Assembly: GCA_035504235.1 (NCBI GenBank)
Contig: DATJSH010000201.1
Coordinates: 1 to 64,000, forward strand
DNA: 64,000 nt
Reading direction: 5' to 3'
Source: DATARH01 sp035504235
GTDB lineage: Bacteria > Pseudomonadota > Alphaproteobacteria > ATCC43930 > CGMCC-115725
A model generated the notes under the pieces. The model was given only the letters and a program-made list of their open reading frames with translations, did no database searches and was not told where the DNA came from. The position numbers and the translations under genes were made by a program. Of the stretch, positions 17,087 through 24,964 are shown one piece after another; the first letter of the stretch is position 1; every line of letters begins with the position of its first letter.

Positions 17087-18046
17087 TCACTGATGCGAGA
17101 AGAGTGGCAGGCCCGGCGTCGGCACCCGCGCATGGAGCACCGTCCCGGTTTCGCTTTCGGTGATGTAAAGGCTCTTGCCGTCGGGGCCGCCAAAGGCGGC
17201 ATTGGTCGTGGCATGCCCGGCGCAGGACGGCAGCTCGTAAAGCGGCCGACCGAACTTGCTGAAGATCCACACCGAGCCCATACCGACATGGCACACCGCG
17301 AGGTTGCCTTCGCCGTCCATCGCCATGCCGTCGGGGCCGGTACCACCCGACAACTGGATGAAGATGCCGACGCGGCCGATGCTGCCGTCCTGGTTGAGCG
17401 GCACGCGCCACACCGCGTTGCCGCGCGTCACCGCGAGATAGAGGATGCTTTCGTCCGGCGTCAGGATCAGCCCGTTCGGGCTCGGCACGTTGTCGAGCAG
17501 GAGGTCGAGCCGGCCGTTATGCCGCAGGCGCCACAACCGCCCGGTCGGGTCGTGTAGCCCAGTCTCGCCCTGGTCGGTGAAGTAGAGGTCGCCATTGCGC
17601 GCGAAATGCAGGTCGTTAAGGCCCTTGAAGCGCTCGCGATGCGGGCGGTCGAAAAATACCTCGACCTTGCGCGTGTCGGGATCGAGCAGCATCAGCCCCT
17701 GCTTGTGGTCGGCGATGAAGATGCGGCCGTCGCGGTGGATTTTGAGGCCATTCGGCTCGCCGTCATATGTCGCGACCAGGGTGAACTCGCCGCGCGGCGA
17801 AATCTTGAAGATCTGCCCGTAGGGGATATTGGTGATGTAGAGGTAGCCGTGGCGATCAAAGGACGGGCCTTCGATAAAGCAGTCGCGCGGCACGCCCGAT
17901 TGGTGGCGCGGGTCACGATGCTGGCGCAATTCGTCGGGGACGCGGGCAAAGACTTCGGTCTCGATGATGGGCGGCGCGGCGAACACGGCGGCGGTCTCTC
18001 CGAATGATCGGCGGCCGACCTTATCACGCGGCCCAATCCGGCTCAC
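17087..18046 (-). CDS. SMP-30/gluconolactonase/LRE family protein
   Basis: A 319-residue six-bladed beta-propeller protein. Typical stretches are EGPSFDRHGYLYITNIPYGQ near residue 58, GLNDLHFARNGDLYFTDQGE (metal-site Asn/Asp) and PSPNGLILTPDESILYLAVT. Family enzymes are Ca2+/Zn2+-dependent lactonases. No signal peptide is seen, so it should be cytosolic. It is the first gene of a unit with the aminotransferase, which suggests a pathway making or opening a lactone derived from an amino compound, though that is inference. Confidence 0.88.
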   Translation of the reverse strand: MSRIGPRDKVGRRSFGETAAVFAAPPIIETEVFARVPDELRQHRDPRHQSGVPRDCFIEGPSFDRHGYLYITNIPYGQIFKISPRGEFTLVATYDGEPNGLKIHRDGRIFIADHKQGLMLLDPDTRKVEVFFDRPHRERFKGLNDLHFARNGDLYFTDQGETGLHDPTGRLWRLRHNGRLDLLLDNVPSPNGLILTPDESILYLAVTRGNAVWRVPLNQDGSIGRVGIFIQLSGGTGPDGMAMDGEGNLAVCHVGMGSVWIFSKFGRPLYELPSCAGHATTNAAFGGPDGKSLYITESETGTVLHARVPTPGLPLFSHQ

Positions 18047-18121
18047 CGAAATGTGTGATGCAGAGCAAAGCGGCCGGTAGCACTACTGCGCCGATCAAAA
18101 CGCTCCAAGGAGGCTTCACCG

Positions 18122-18742
18122 ATGCGCCTTCGCCGTCTCTTCATCTTCGCGCTGGCCGGCCTCGTCGCCGTGCCGGCGCTGGCACAGCAAAACCCAGCGC
18201 CGCAAAACCCACCGCCGCCGGTGCGCATTCGCGGCACGGTAGACAAGCTCGACGGCGACACGCTGACGGTCAAGGCGAAGGATGGCACGATGCAGACCAT
18301 CACCGTCGCGGACAAGAGCGTGCAGTACCTGGCGAAAAAAAACCTCTCGGATATCAAGGTCGGCGATTTCCTCGCCTCGACCGGGATGAAGGGCGCCGAC
18401 GGCAAGATTCACGCGATCGAGGTGCGCATCTTCCCCAAGGCGACACCCGATGGCGGCCGGCAGTTCCCTTGGGATCTGAGCCCGGACAGCGTGATGACCA
18501 ACGCCACGGTCGGGCAGGTGACGCAAACCCCGGATGGTCCACTGGTGCACGTCACCTTTACCGGCGGTGAATCCGAATACACAATTGGGCCGGATGTGCC
18601 GATCCTCGCGGGGGCGGATGGCGACAAGAGCCTCTTGGAACCCGGCAAGGCGGTGTTCGTCGTCGCCAAGAAGGGCGACGATGGCAAGCTCACCAGTCTG
18701 CGCATCTATGTCGAAAAGGACGGCGTCAAGCCGCCGATGTAA
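18122..18742 (+). CDS. Secreted hypothetical protein (DUF5666-like beta-rich)
   Basis: A 206-residue protein with a clean Sec signal (RRLFIFALAGLVAVPALAQQ) and a proline-rich linker. The mature part begins VRIRGTVDKLDGDTLTVKAK and repeats short beta strands with the pattern VGDFLASTGMK and LEPGKAVFVVAKKGDDGKLT. This resembles OB-like DUF5666 domains of exported proteins with no known function. AAGGAGGC lies about 7 bases upstream of the ATG. It appears monocistronic. Confidence 0.75.
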   Translation: MRLRRLFIFALAGLVAVPALAQQNPAPQNPPPPVRIRGTVDKLDGDTLTVKAKDGTMQTITVADKSVQYLAKKNLSDIKVGDFLASTGMKGADGKIHAIEVRIFPKATPDGGRQFPWDLSPDSVMTNATVGQVTQTPDGPLVHVTFTGGESEYTIGPDVPILAGADGDKSLLEPGKAVFVVAKKGDDGKLTSLRIYVEKDGVKPPM

Positions 18743-18776
18743 ACTTCGCGGGTAGGGCGCACTCTGAACTTTTCTC

Positions 18777-18890
18777 GTCACCCCCGCCCCCGGGTCCGCG
18801 CTGTGCGCGGCCCGAGGATAAACCCCGGCGGCGGGTCCAGGCGAGCGGTAGAGCGGCTGCCCTGGGTTCCCGCTTTCGCGGGAAAGACGA
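18777..18890. repeat. Double-hairpin dispersed repeat (second copy)
   Basis: The right half is TTCCCGC-tttc-GCGGGAA (18867-18884), preceded by CCTGGG. The left half begins CGTCACCCCCGCC and contains GGGTCCAGG. It matches the family at 10804-10878 and 20153-20215, with an insertion of extra GC-rich sequence between the halves. It fills the gap between two plus-strand genes. Confidence 0.65.
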
Positions 18891-18908
18891 TGTAATGGGT
18901 CAAACGCG

Positions 18909-19763
18909 GTGAAGCTTCCCTGGAACGATTACAGCGGCAAGCTGTCGCCGCTGAAGCTGTCGGTGTTCGTGGCGTTGTTTTTGCCGGCCGGCTGGACGCT
19001 GTTCGAGACGGTCACCGGCACCCTCGGCGCGCGGCCGCTAACCGAGGCGATCCACCAGCAAGGCTTGTGGACGATCCGCCTTATCCTCATTGCCTTGGCG
19101 ATCACGCCCTTGAAAGCGATCCTCTTGTGGCAGCGGCTCATTCTGGTGCGCCGCATGGTGGGGGTCGCCGCGTTTGCCTATGTGCTTCTGCACCTCTCGC
19201 TCTATATCGCCGACGAAAACTTCAACCTTGTCACCGTGGTGAGCGAGATCGCTCGGCGCATCTATCTGACGATCGGCTTTGTCGCGCTGTGCGGCCTGGC
19301 GGTGCTGGCCGCGACCTCGACCGACAAGATGGTCCGCCGCCTGGGGCGCAAATGGCAGACGCTGCACCGCCTCGTTTATGTGATCTGCGTACTGGGCCTC
19401 ATCCACTATTCGATGCAGTCGAAATTGGAACAGTGGGAACCGACCATTGCCGACGGCATTTTCGTGTGGCTGATGGGCTACCGGCTCCTGGCGGGGAAAT
19501 TCGCGGTGCGCGGGCGGTTGCCGCTCGGCTGGGTGGCCGGGCTCGGCGTCGTTGCCACCGTGCTGACCGGATTCGGGGAGGCGCTCTATCTCAACCTCGC
19601 CTTCCATGCGCCGCTGGAGCGCGTGCTAATGGCCGATGTCTCGCTGCAGACCGGGGTGCGGCCGGCGGTCGTCGTCTTCGCCTTCAGCGTCATCGTGCTG
19701 GTCGCCGGGCTGGTGCGCGAATATCTCGTCCCTCCGGTAAGACCTCGCCCGCGTTTTGCCTAG
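18909..19763 (+). CDS. msrQ: MsrQ-like ferric-reductase-like transmembrane protein
   Basis: A 284-residue integral membrane protein with about six or seven hydrophobic helices and the b-type-heme transmembrane pattern of MsrQ/YedZ: AFAYVLLHLSLYIADE and RKWQTLHRLVYVICVLGLIHY supply the His ligands. MsrQ passes quinone electrons to the periplasmic methionine sulfoxide reductase MsrP. Here no msrP gene is adjacent, which is unusual for this pair, so the partner is elsewhere or different. The start is GTG 18909. The C-terminal tail is short and basic. Confidence 0.8.
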   Translation: MKLPWNDYSGKLSPLKLSVFVALFLPAGWTLFETVTGTLGARPLTEAIHQQGLWTIRLILIALAITPLKAILLWQRLILVRRMVGVAAFAYVLLHLSLYIADENFNLVTVVSEIARRIYLTIGFVALCGLAVLAATSTDKMVRRLGRKWQTLHRLVYVICVLGLIHYSMQSKLEQWEPTIADGIFVWLMGYRLLAGKFAVRGRLPLGWVAGLGVVATVLTGFGEALYLNLAFHAPLERVLMADVSLQTGVRPAVVVFAFSVIVLVAGLVREYLVPPVRPRPRFA

Positions 19764-19825
19764 AACCGGCGCCATTCTTCAACCGTTGAACCATCAGCTC
19801 CATGGACTTCGGAAGAGGAAAGGGT

Positions 19826-20116
19826 ATGGTCGCGCAGATGCAATACAGGATCGAGATTTCGACCAGCCGCGAAGGCGTCGCGCATATCCATTTGCCGGGG
19901 CGCAGCCTCGAATTGGAGGCGCGCGCCGATGACGGCGGGTGGCAGGTCGCGGTCGTCGATCCGCAAGTTCCGGGCAGTGCCGAAAATACCGTAGCGCTCG
20001 CCGCCGCCAGCGCCAACGACGCGGTATGGCGCGTGGCGCGCGCCGCGGTGCGAGCGGTCTCCGAACTCACCAACAGCCCGCTCGACGACGAATTGCGCCA
20101 CGATCCGGAATCCTAA
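19826..20116 (+). CDS. Small hypothetical protein
   Basis: A 96-residue protein from ATG 19826, which has AAGGG just upstream; an in-frame ATG at 19802 would add eight residues. It has no signal peptide or membrane helix. The first half looks like beta strands (MQYRIEISTSREGVAHIHLPG) and the second a helix rich in Ala, AENTVALAAASANDAVWRVA. I do not recognise the family. It ends just before a dispersed repeat. Confidence 0.55.
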   Translation: MVAQMQYRIEISTSREGVAHIHLPGRSLELEARADDGGWQVAVVDPQVPGSAENTVALAAASANDAVWRVARAAVRAVSELTNSPLDDELRHDPES

Positions 20117-20152
20117 ACGGCGAATTCTTGCTGATGCCTGATCCCTTCTCAT

Positions 20153-20215
20153 CGTCATACCGGCAAAGGCCGGTATCCAGGCTAGCCTGGGTCCCGGCCT
20201 ACGCCGGGGACGGCG
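20153..20215. repeat. Double-hairpin dispersed repeat (third copy)
   Basis: The left hairpin is ATACCGGC-aaag-GCCGGTAT (20157-20176). The right half, CCTGGGTCCCGGCC...GCCGGGGACG, mirrors it. Same plan as the copies at 10804 and 18777: CGTCAT at the left edge, two hairpins and a CCAGG/CCTGG bridge. Confidence 0.75.
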
Positions 20216-20270
20216 AATTGGCTGAAACGCCGAGATAACGGCAACCGCACGGGAAATCCTCGGAGGAACA

Positions 20271-21494
20271 ATGCCTGCGACCGACAATTCGATGATCTGG
20301 AACTTCAAGCTCCTGTCGCACAATTCCCTCGACGGGTTTGGCGGCATCGGAGAGGGCATGTCGATGCAGCTGGCGAAGGACGGCCGCCGCATCCTCTGGC
20401 TGGCGCATGAAAGCGCCCCGAAGAATTTCACCGCGGTCGACGTTACCGACCCGAAAAACCCCAAGATCGTCGCGCGGCGGGACCTGCCGCAATCGCATAT
20501 GCGCTCCAACTCGCTGGAGACGGTCGGCGACATGCTGGCGGTCGCGTATCAGACCAAGGAGCCGGGGTTGAAGCCGGCTGGGTTCGAGCTGTTCGACATC
20601 TCGACCCCGGAAGAACCGAAGTCGATCAGCTTTTTCGATTGCTCGGGGCCGGAGTCGCGCGGCGTGCATCAGCTTTGGTTCACCGACGGCAAGACCATCC
20701 ATATGTCGTCGGGGGCGCCCGATTTCAGTCCCTCGCACGCGAAGGACGATCAGTTCTACCGCGCGATCGACGTCTCCAACCCGTCGCACCCGAGCGAGAT
20801 CGGCCGGTGGTGGCTGCCGGGCCAGCAGCGCGGCGACAACGAAGGGCCGTTGAAGCGCCACCCCGGCGGCACCGACAGCGGCTTCCGCCCCCACAACACC
20901 AATGTTTATCCGGAGCGGCCCGACCGGGTTTACATGGGCTATCTCGACGGCGGCCTGATCGTGCTCGACATCGCCGATCAGGCACACCCCAAAATGGTCG
21001 CGCGTTGGGATTACCATCCGCCGAACGACGGCTTCACCCACACCGTCGTGCCGTTTTTCGACCGCGATCTGCTCGTCGTCAGCGACGAGTGCGTGAGGAA
21101 CGACGGCGCCGACTGGCCAAAGCTGGTGTGGATCGTCGACAACCGCGCCGAAGATAATCCGACGCCGATCGCCACCTGCCCGATGCCGCCGGTCGATGTG
21201 TTCTCGCGCCGCGGCGGGAGGTTTGGCGCGCATAACCTCTGGGAGAACCTGCCGAAAGAGGGCTGCTACAAATCCGACCAAGTGGTGTTCGGCACGTTCT
21301 TCAACGGCGGGCTCAGGGCGTTCGACCTCGGCAACCCGTACCAGCCCAAGGAGGTCGCCTATTTCGTGCCCGAGGTGTCGGGCGCGCCGTTCGGGTCGTG
21401 TCAATTAAACGACGTGTTCATCGACGATCGCGGCATCGTCTATACGGTTGACCGCTTTGTCGGCGGGCTCTATTGCCTGGAGATGGATTTCTGA
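20271..21494 (+). CDS. LVIVD-repeat beta-propeller protein
   Basis: A 407-residue protein with repeated short blocks of the LVIVD type: FTAVDVTDPKNPKIVAR, FELFDISTPEEPKSISFF, YRAIDVSNPSHPSEIGRW and LIVLDIADQAHPKMVARW, then FDLGNPYQPKEVAYF. This implies a beta propeller. There is no signal peptide, unlike many family members. A strong CGGAGGAAC precedes the ATG. Its function is unknown. The 3' end overlaps the annotated start of the CobW GTPase gene, suggesting co-expression. Confidence 0.82.
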   Translation: MPATDNSMIWNFKLLSHNSLDGFGGIGEGMSMQLAKDGRRILWLAHESAPKNFTAVDVTDPKNPKIVARRDLPQSHMRSNSLETVGDMLAVAYQTKEPGLKPAGFELFDISTPEEPKSISFFDCSGPESRGVHQLWFTDGKTIHMSSGAPDFSPSHAKDDQFYRAIDVSNPSHPSEIGRWWLPGQQRGDNEGPLKRHPGGTDSGFRPHNTNVYPERPDRVYMGYLDGGLIVLDIADQAHPKMVARWDYHPPNDGFTHTVVPFFDRDLLVVSDECVRNDGADWPKLVWIVDNRAEDNPTPIATCPMPPVDVFSRRGGRFGAHNLWENLPKEGCYKSDQVVFGTFFNGGLRAFDLGNPYQPKEVAYFVPEVSGAPFGSCQLNDVFIDDRGIVYTVDRFVGGLYCLEMDF

Positions 21495-22546
21495 GCGATC
21501 TCCGCGCCAAGGACCCAATTTCCAGGCTTTTCGCCGGCAGCGGCACAAGTCCGTTCGGCCAGCCGCAACGGCGGCCGCGTGGCACGCGCATCCCAGTGTC
21601 GATCGTCACCGGCTTTCTCGGCGCGGGCAAGACGACGCTGATCCGCGCGCTTCTCGACTCGCCCGAAGGCGCTGATACCGCGCTCATCATCAACGAATAC
21701 GGCGAGATCGGCATCGACAACGCCCTGTTGCGCGCGTCGAGCGATGCGACCGTGCTGCTCGGCAATGGCTGCCTATGCTGCCTGGCGCGCAGCGACCTGC
21801 AGGAGACGCTGCGCACCCTGTTCGCCGACCGCGCGCGCGGCGTAGTGCCGAGTTTCCGGCGCGTCATCATTGAAACCAGCGGCCTCGCCGACCCCGGTCC
21901 GCTGCTCCAGACTTTTGCCAGTGACCGGGCGCTCGGCCAGGAGTTTCACCTCCAGGCGCTGGTCGCGGTCATCGATGCGCCGAATGGCGTGCGCAACCTC
22001 GCCTCCGCTCCCGAGGCGCGCGAGCAGGTCGCGCTCGCCGACCGCGTCGTGCTGACCAAGACCGACCTGGCCGACCCTTCGGCCTTGCTCACGGAGCTCG
22101 CTGCACTGACCGCCGCGCCGGTCGATTCCGCGGTCAATGGCGCGATCGACCCGGCCTATCTGCTCGAAGAACGCCTCGACCTGCCAGCGCGCGTGGTGCC
22201 CGAACACGATCATGCCCATGCGCACAGCCCCGGCATCGACAGCTTTGTGGTGCTGTTCGATCGGCCACTCAAATGGTCTGCTTTCGAGCAGGCGATGGCG
22301 GTGCTGACCGCGCTGCGCGGCGCCGATCTCCTGCGGGTCAAGGGCATCGTCGCGGTCGAGGGCGCGAAAGGTCCGGTCGTCGTCCATGCCGTGCAGCACA
22401 CCGCGCATCGGCCGATCGAGCTGCAAGCCTGGCCCGATGACGACCATCGCTCACGGTTGGTCTTTATCACGCGCGGAATCGGCAAGGCCGAGGTGGAAGC
22501 GCTGTTCGCTGCGGTTGCCTCTATAGTGAATCCCACCAGCGCCTGA
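21473..22546 (+). CDS. CobW/CobN-family metallochaperone GTPase
   Basis: Up to 357 residues. The P-loop is VTGFLGAGKTTLIRALL; the CobW metal motif GNGCLCCLARSDL (Cys-x-Cys-Cys) and switch-like ETSGLADPGPLLQTF follow. A His-rich spacer (EHDHAHAHSPG) leads into the C-terminal CobW_C domain. Family members hand zinc, cobalt or other metals to enzymes under GTP control. The start is uncertain: TTG 21473 lies inside the end of the LVIVD gene, while a later GTG near 21596 would start right at the P-loop strand. The 3' end overlaps the convergent aldo/keto reductase gene by 26 bp. Confidence 0.85.
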   Translation: MPGDGFLSDLRAKDPISRLFAGSGTSPFGQPQRRPRGTRIPVSIVTGFLGAGKTTLIRALLDSPEGADTALIINEYGEIGIDNALLRASSDATVLLGNGCLCCLARSDLQETLRTLFADRARGVVPSFRRVIIETSGLADPGPLLQTFASDRALGQEFHLQALVAVIDAPNGVRNLASAPEAREQVALADRVVLTKTDLADPSALLTELAALTAAPVDSAVNGAIDPAYLLEERLDLPARVVPEHDHAHAHSPGIDSFVVLFDRPLKWSAFEQAMAVLTALRGADLLRVKGIVAVEGAKGPVVVHAVQHTAHRPIELQAWPDDDHRSRLVFITRGIGKAEVEALFAAVASIVNPTSA

Positions 22547-23348
22547 TCTGCTCGCGCTGACCCACATCGGGGAGGCGGCTGAACCCCGCCTTGAGGTTGT
22601 CCGCCATGTGGTCAGGCTTGTTCGTGGCGGGGATCACCACGGTCACCGCCGGCTCGGCGATCAGATATTTAAGGAACAATTCGGCCCAGCTCGCGCAGTC
22701 GAACTCGGCAACCCACTCAGGCAGCGCGTTGCCGCGCACCGCGCGGAACAAGGTACCGCGCTCCAGCGGCTGGTTCACGATGACCGCGACCCCGCGCGCC
22801 GCGCAAACGGGAAAGAGCCGGCGCTCGGCGTCGCGCGTCGCCAGCGAATAGCCGCATTGGACAAAATCGATCCCATCCTCGGTTTCGAGAATGCGCGCCA
22901 GCTCGCCGAGCGCATGCGTCGTGTAATGGGTGATGCCGATATAACGCAACCGGCCGTCGGCCTTCATGCCGCGCAGGGTCGCGAGATGGGCGCGCCAATC
23001 GACAAGATTGTGGATTTGCATCAGGTCGATCACCGGCGCCTTCATCAGCGCGGCCGAGCGCGCCATCTGCTCGATACCGCGGTCGCGGCCGCTGATCCAC
23101 ACCTTGGTCGCGAGAAAGACCTGGTCGCGCACCCGCAGCTCGGCGACGAGGTCGCCGGCGACGCCCTCGCTGCGGCCGTACATCGGCGAGGTATCGATCA
23201 TCGCGCCCCCAGCCTCGACCAAAAGCCGCGCCACCTCGCGCAGCGGCCGGCGCGACGCCTCGTCCGTGCCGACATCGAAGACCGGCCAGGTGCCGAGGCC
23301 CACGACCGGCATCTGCTCACCGGTCGAAGGGATGGGCTTGGTGAGCAT
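22521..23348 (-). CDS. Aldo/keto reductase
   Basis: A 275-residue AKR-superfamily barrel. The catalytic set is visible: Asp and Tyr in MIDTSPMYGRSEG, Lys in FLATKVWISG and His in LMQIHNLVDWR. VVIPATNKPDHMADN near the C terminus is the NADPH-binding region. It lies 5 bases downstream of argC on the same strand, so it is probably transcribed with argC and would share its attenuation. The substrate is unknown. Confidence 0.88.
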   Translation of the reverse strand: MLTKPIPSTGEQMPVVGLGTWPVFDVGTDEASRRPLREVARLLVEAGGAMIDTSPMYGRSEGVAGDLVAELRVRDQVFLATKVWISGRDRGIEQMARSAALMKAPVIDLMQIHNLVDWRAHLATLRGMKADGRLRYIGITHYTTHALGELARILETEDGIDFVQCGYSLATRDAERRLFPVCAARGVAVIVNQPLERGTLFRAVRGNALPEWVAEFDCASWAELFLKYLIAEPAVTVVIPATNKPDHMADNLKAGFSRLPDVGQREQIRRWWDSL

Positions 23349-23353
23349 CGCGA

Positions 23354-24280
23354 TCAGTTCAGCCCTAGCATCAGCTGCAGGTTCTGTATCGCCGCGCCCG
23401 AGGCGCCCTTGCCCAGATTGTCGAGCCGCGCGACCAGCACCACCTGGCGGTACGTCTCATTGGCGTAGACCGACAGTTCGAGCTTGTTCGTATCGTTGAG
23501 CGCTTCCGGCTCAAGCTTGCCGCCGGCGGCTGGTTCTACGACGGTTACGTACTCGCTTTCGGCATAGCGCTCAGCCAGCACCGCGCGCAGATCGGCGCCG
23601 GAGGGCTTGCCCTGGAGCGTGTCGAGATGCAGCGGCACGGACACCAGCATCCCTTGGCGGAAATGCCCGACCGACGGCACGAAGATCGGTCGCCGCGCGA
23701 GACCGCAATACTTCTCAGTCTCCGGCACGTGTTTGTGCTCGAGGCCGAGCGCATAGAGCTCGAAGGCGGGGCCGTGATCGTGGTCGTGCGCCGCGATCAT
23801 CGACTTACCGCCACCCGAATAGCCGCTGATCGCGTTGATCGTGACCGGGTAGTCGCGCGGCATGATCCCGGCATCGACAAGCGGCCGGATAAGGCCGATC
23901 GCACCGGTCGGATAGCATCCAGGATTGGCGACCCGCGCCGAACTGGCAATGCGCTCGCTTTGGCCCGTGACCATCTCCGGGAAGCCGTATTCCCACAGCG
24001 GATCGACGCGATGCGCGGTGCTGGCATCGAGGATCTTCGGGGCGGCATTGCCGAGGCTGTCGGCGAGCGCCGCCGATTCCTTGGCCGCGTCGTCGGGCAG
24101 GCAGAGGATCACGAGGTCGACCTCGGCCATGATGTCGCGCCGCGCGGCGGGGTCTTTGCGCTGCGCCCCCGGCAGGCTCTTCAATTCGACGGCGGGCAAC
24201 GCTTCAAGGCGCGCGCGGATGCCGAGCCCGGTGGTTCCGGCTTCGCCATCAATAAACACGCTCGGCTTGTCGCTCGCCAT
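23354..24280 (-). CDS. argC: N-acetyl-gamma-glutamyl-phosphate reductase ArgC (short type)
   Basis: A 308-residue ArgC of the short (type 2) form. The catalytic Cys122 sits in ARVANPGCYPTGAIGL. The NADP-binding N terminus is FIDGEAGTTGLGI, and GYSGGGKSM and HKHVPETEKYCG follow. It reduces N-acetyl-glutamyl-phosphate to the semialdehyde in arginine synthesis. GCAGGAGC upstream serves as ribosome-binding site. Directly before it lies an intrinsic terminator and an Arg-rich leader ORF, so expression is probably attenuated by arginine supply. The next gene in the unit is an aldo/keto reductase. Confidence 0.95.
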   Translation of the reverse strand: MASDKPSVFIDGEAGTTGLGIRARLEALPAVELKSLPGAQRKDPAARRDIMAEVDLVILCLPDDAAKESAALADSLGNAAPKILDASTAHRVDPLWEYGFPEMVTGQSERIASSARVANPGCYPTGAIGLIRPLVDAGIMPRDYPVTINAISGYSGGGKSMIAAHDHDHGPAFELYALGLEHKHVPETEKYCGLARRPIFVPSVGHFRQGMLVSVPLHLDTLQGKPSGADLRAVLAERYAESEYVTVVEPAAGGKLEPEALNDTNKLELSVYANETYRQVVLVARLDNLGKGASGAAIQNLQLMLGLN

Positions 24281-24298
24281 CGCTCTGCTCCTGCTAAC

Positions 24299-24328
24299 AA
24301 AAACCCCGCCGGAAACAATTCGGCGGGG
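24299..24328 (-). terminator. Intrinsic terminator in the argC leader
   Basis: Read on the minus strand, CCCCGCCG pairs with CGGCGGGG across a 9-nt loop (stem bases 24328-24321 and 24311-24304), followed by TTTTTG. This is a textbook Rho-independent terminator. It ends 18 bases before the argC ATG, and that gap holds only the Shine-Dalgarno sequence, so transcripts must read through the hairpin to express argC. Confidence 0.8.
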
Positions 24329-24345
24329 CGGGTGGTCTTCAGCTC

Positions 24346-24376
24346 GGGGATCGGGTCAGCGACGACCCTCGTCCCC
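24346..24376 (-). promoter_or_regulatory. Leader hairpin overlapping the last codons of the argC leader ORF
   Basis: On the minus strand, GGGGA-cga-GGGTC pairs with GACCC-ga-TCCCC around a six-base loop, GTCGCT. The stem contains the end of the Arg-rich leader ORF: its last two Arg codons and TGA stop fall in or beside the loop. A ribosome stalled there would melt this stem, which is the expected geometry of an attenuator's first hairpin. Confidence 0.5.
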
Positions 24377-24442
24377 AGGCGTAGAGGCTCCGCCGCCAAC
24401 GCGTCGGCATCGTTCGATCCGGGTTGCAACAGTCCTGGACAT
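24356..24442 (-). CDS. Putative Arg-rich leader peptide of argC
   Basis: A 28-codon minus-strand ORF (ATG 24442-24440, TGA ending at 24356) reads MSRTVATRIERCRRVGGG then ASTPGDEGRR. It has seven Arg codons, including adjacent pairs before Val and before the stop. There is no Shine-Dalgarno sequence; the ATG lies 7 bases after the candidate -10 box, so the mRNA could begin at the AUG (leaderless), as is known for the trp leader of Sinorhizobium meliloti. Position between promoter, hairpin and terminator supports an attenuation leader. Caution: Arg is frequent in random GC-rich frames. Confidence 0.5.
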   Translation of the reverse strand: MSRTVATRIERCRRVGGGASTPGDEGRR

Positions 24443-24449
24443 GGCCTGA

Positions 24450-24478
24450 AAGCTATGGCCGCTCGCCCATTGCGTCAA
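24450..24478 (-). promoter_or_regulatory. Putative sigma-70 promoter of the argC leader
   Basis: On the minus strand TTGACG (24478-24473) and TAGCTT (24455-24450) are separated by 17 bp. It lies just after the end of the MaoC gene, giving argC its own transcript. Transcription should begin close to 24443, at or beside the leader ORF ATG. Confidence 0.45.
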
Positions 24479-24507
24479 TGGGCTTGGTTGCCGGCGCGTC
24501 CATTCAC

Positions 24508-24960
24508 CTATGCCGGCCGGCACTTCATAAAGGCGGCGCGGCGGCAGATCGCCACCGTGTCGCCATGCTGGTTGAGGCCGACATGCTCGAACTCGACGAT
24601 GCCGGCATCGCCGCGCGACTTGCTCTTGCGCAGCGAGATCACTGTCGAGCGGACATGAATCGTATCGCCGTGGAACACCGGCTTCGGGAAGCGCACATCG
24701 CTCATGCCGAGATTGGCGACCGTCGTGCCAAGCGTCGTATCGCCGACCGAAATCCCGATCACCAGCCCCAGCGTGAAGATCGAATTGACCAGCGGCCGGC
24801 CGAATTCGGTCGACTTGGCGAACTCGGCGTCGAGGTGCAGCGGCTGGGGGTTCATCGTCATCGTGGTGAAGAGGATATTGTCGGTCTCGGTGACGGTGCG
24901 GGTCATCGCGTGCTCGAACACCTGGCCTTCGCTGAACTCCTCGAAATAAAGCCCGGCCAT
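24508..24960 (-). CDS. MaoC-family (hot-dog) dehydratase
   Basis: A 150-residue single hot-dog protein from ATG 24960 (MAGLYFEEFSEGQVFEH). The hydratase-like motif is visible as ETDNILFTTMTMNPQPLHLD and FGRPLVNSIFTLGLV. The family (R-hydratase, mesaconyl-CoA hydratase related) adds or removes water on acyl-CoA thioesters. It starts 4 bases after the enoyl-CoA hydratase stop codon, so the pair forms one unit acting on a CoA substrate. The longer upstream frame lies inside the neighbouring gene. Confidence 0.87.
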   Translation of the reverse strand: MAGLYFEEFSEGQVFEHAMTRTVTETDNILFTTMTMNPQPLHLDAEFAKSTEFGRPLVNSIFTLGLVIGISVGDTTLGTTVANLGMSDVRFPKPVFHGDTIHVRSTVISLRKSKSRGDAGIVEFEHVGLNQHGDTVAICRRAAFMKCRPA

Positions 24961-24964
24961 CGCG

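Noticed and set aside
24181..24429. A longer minus-strand ORF (82 codons) through the argC leader
   Set aside because: It passes into argC out of frame and has no codon bias for Arg. The shorter 28-codon ORF fits the promoter and hairpin positions better.
24405..24430. TTCGATCC resembling a tRNA T-loop
   Set aside because: The flanking bases do not pair as a T-stem and no acceptor or anticodon arm can be drawn around it.
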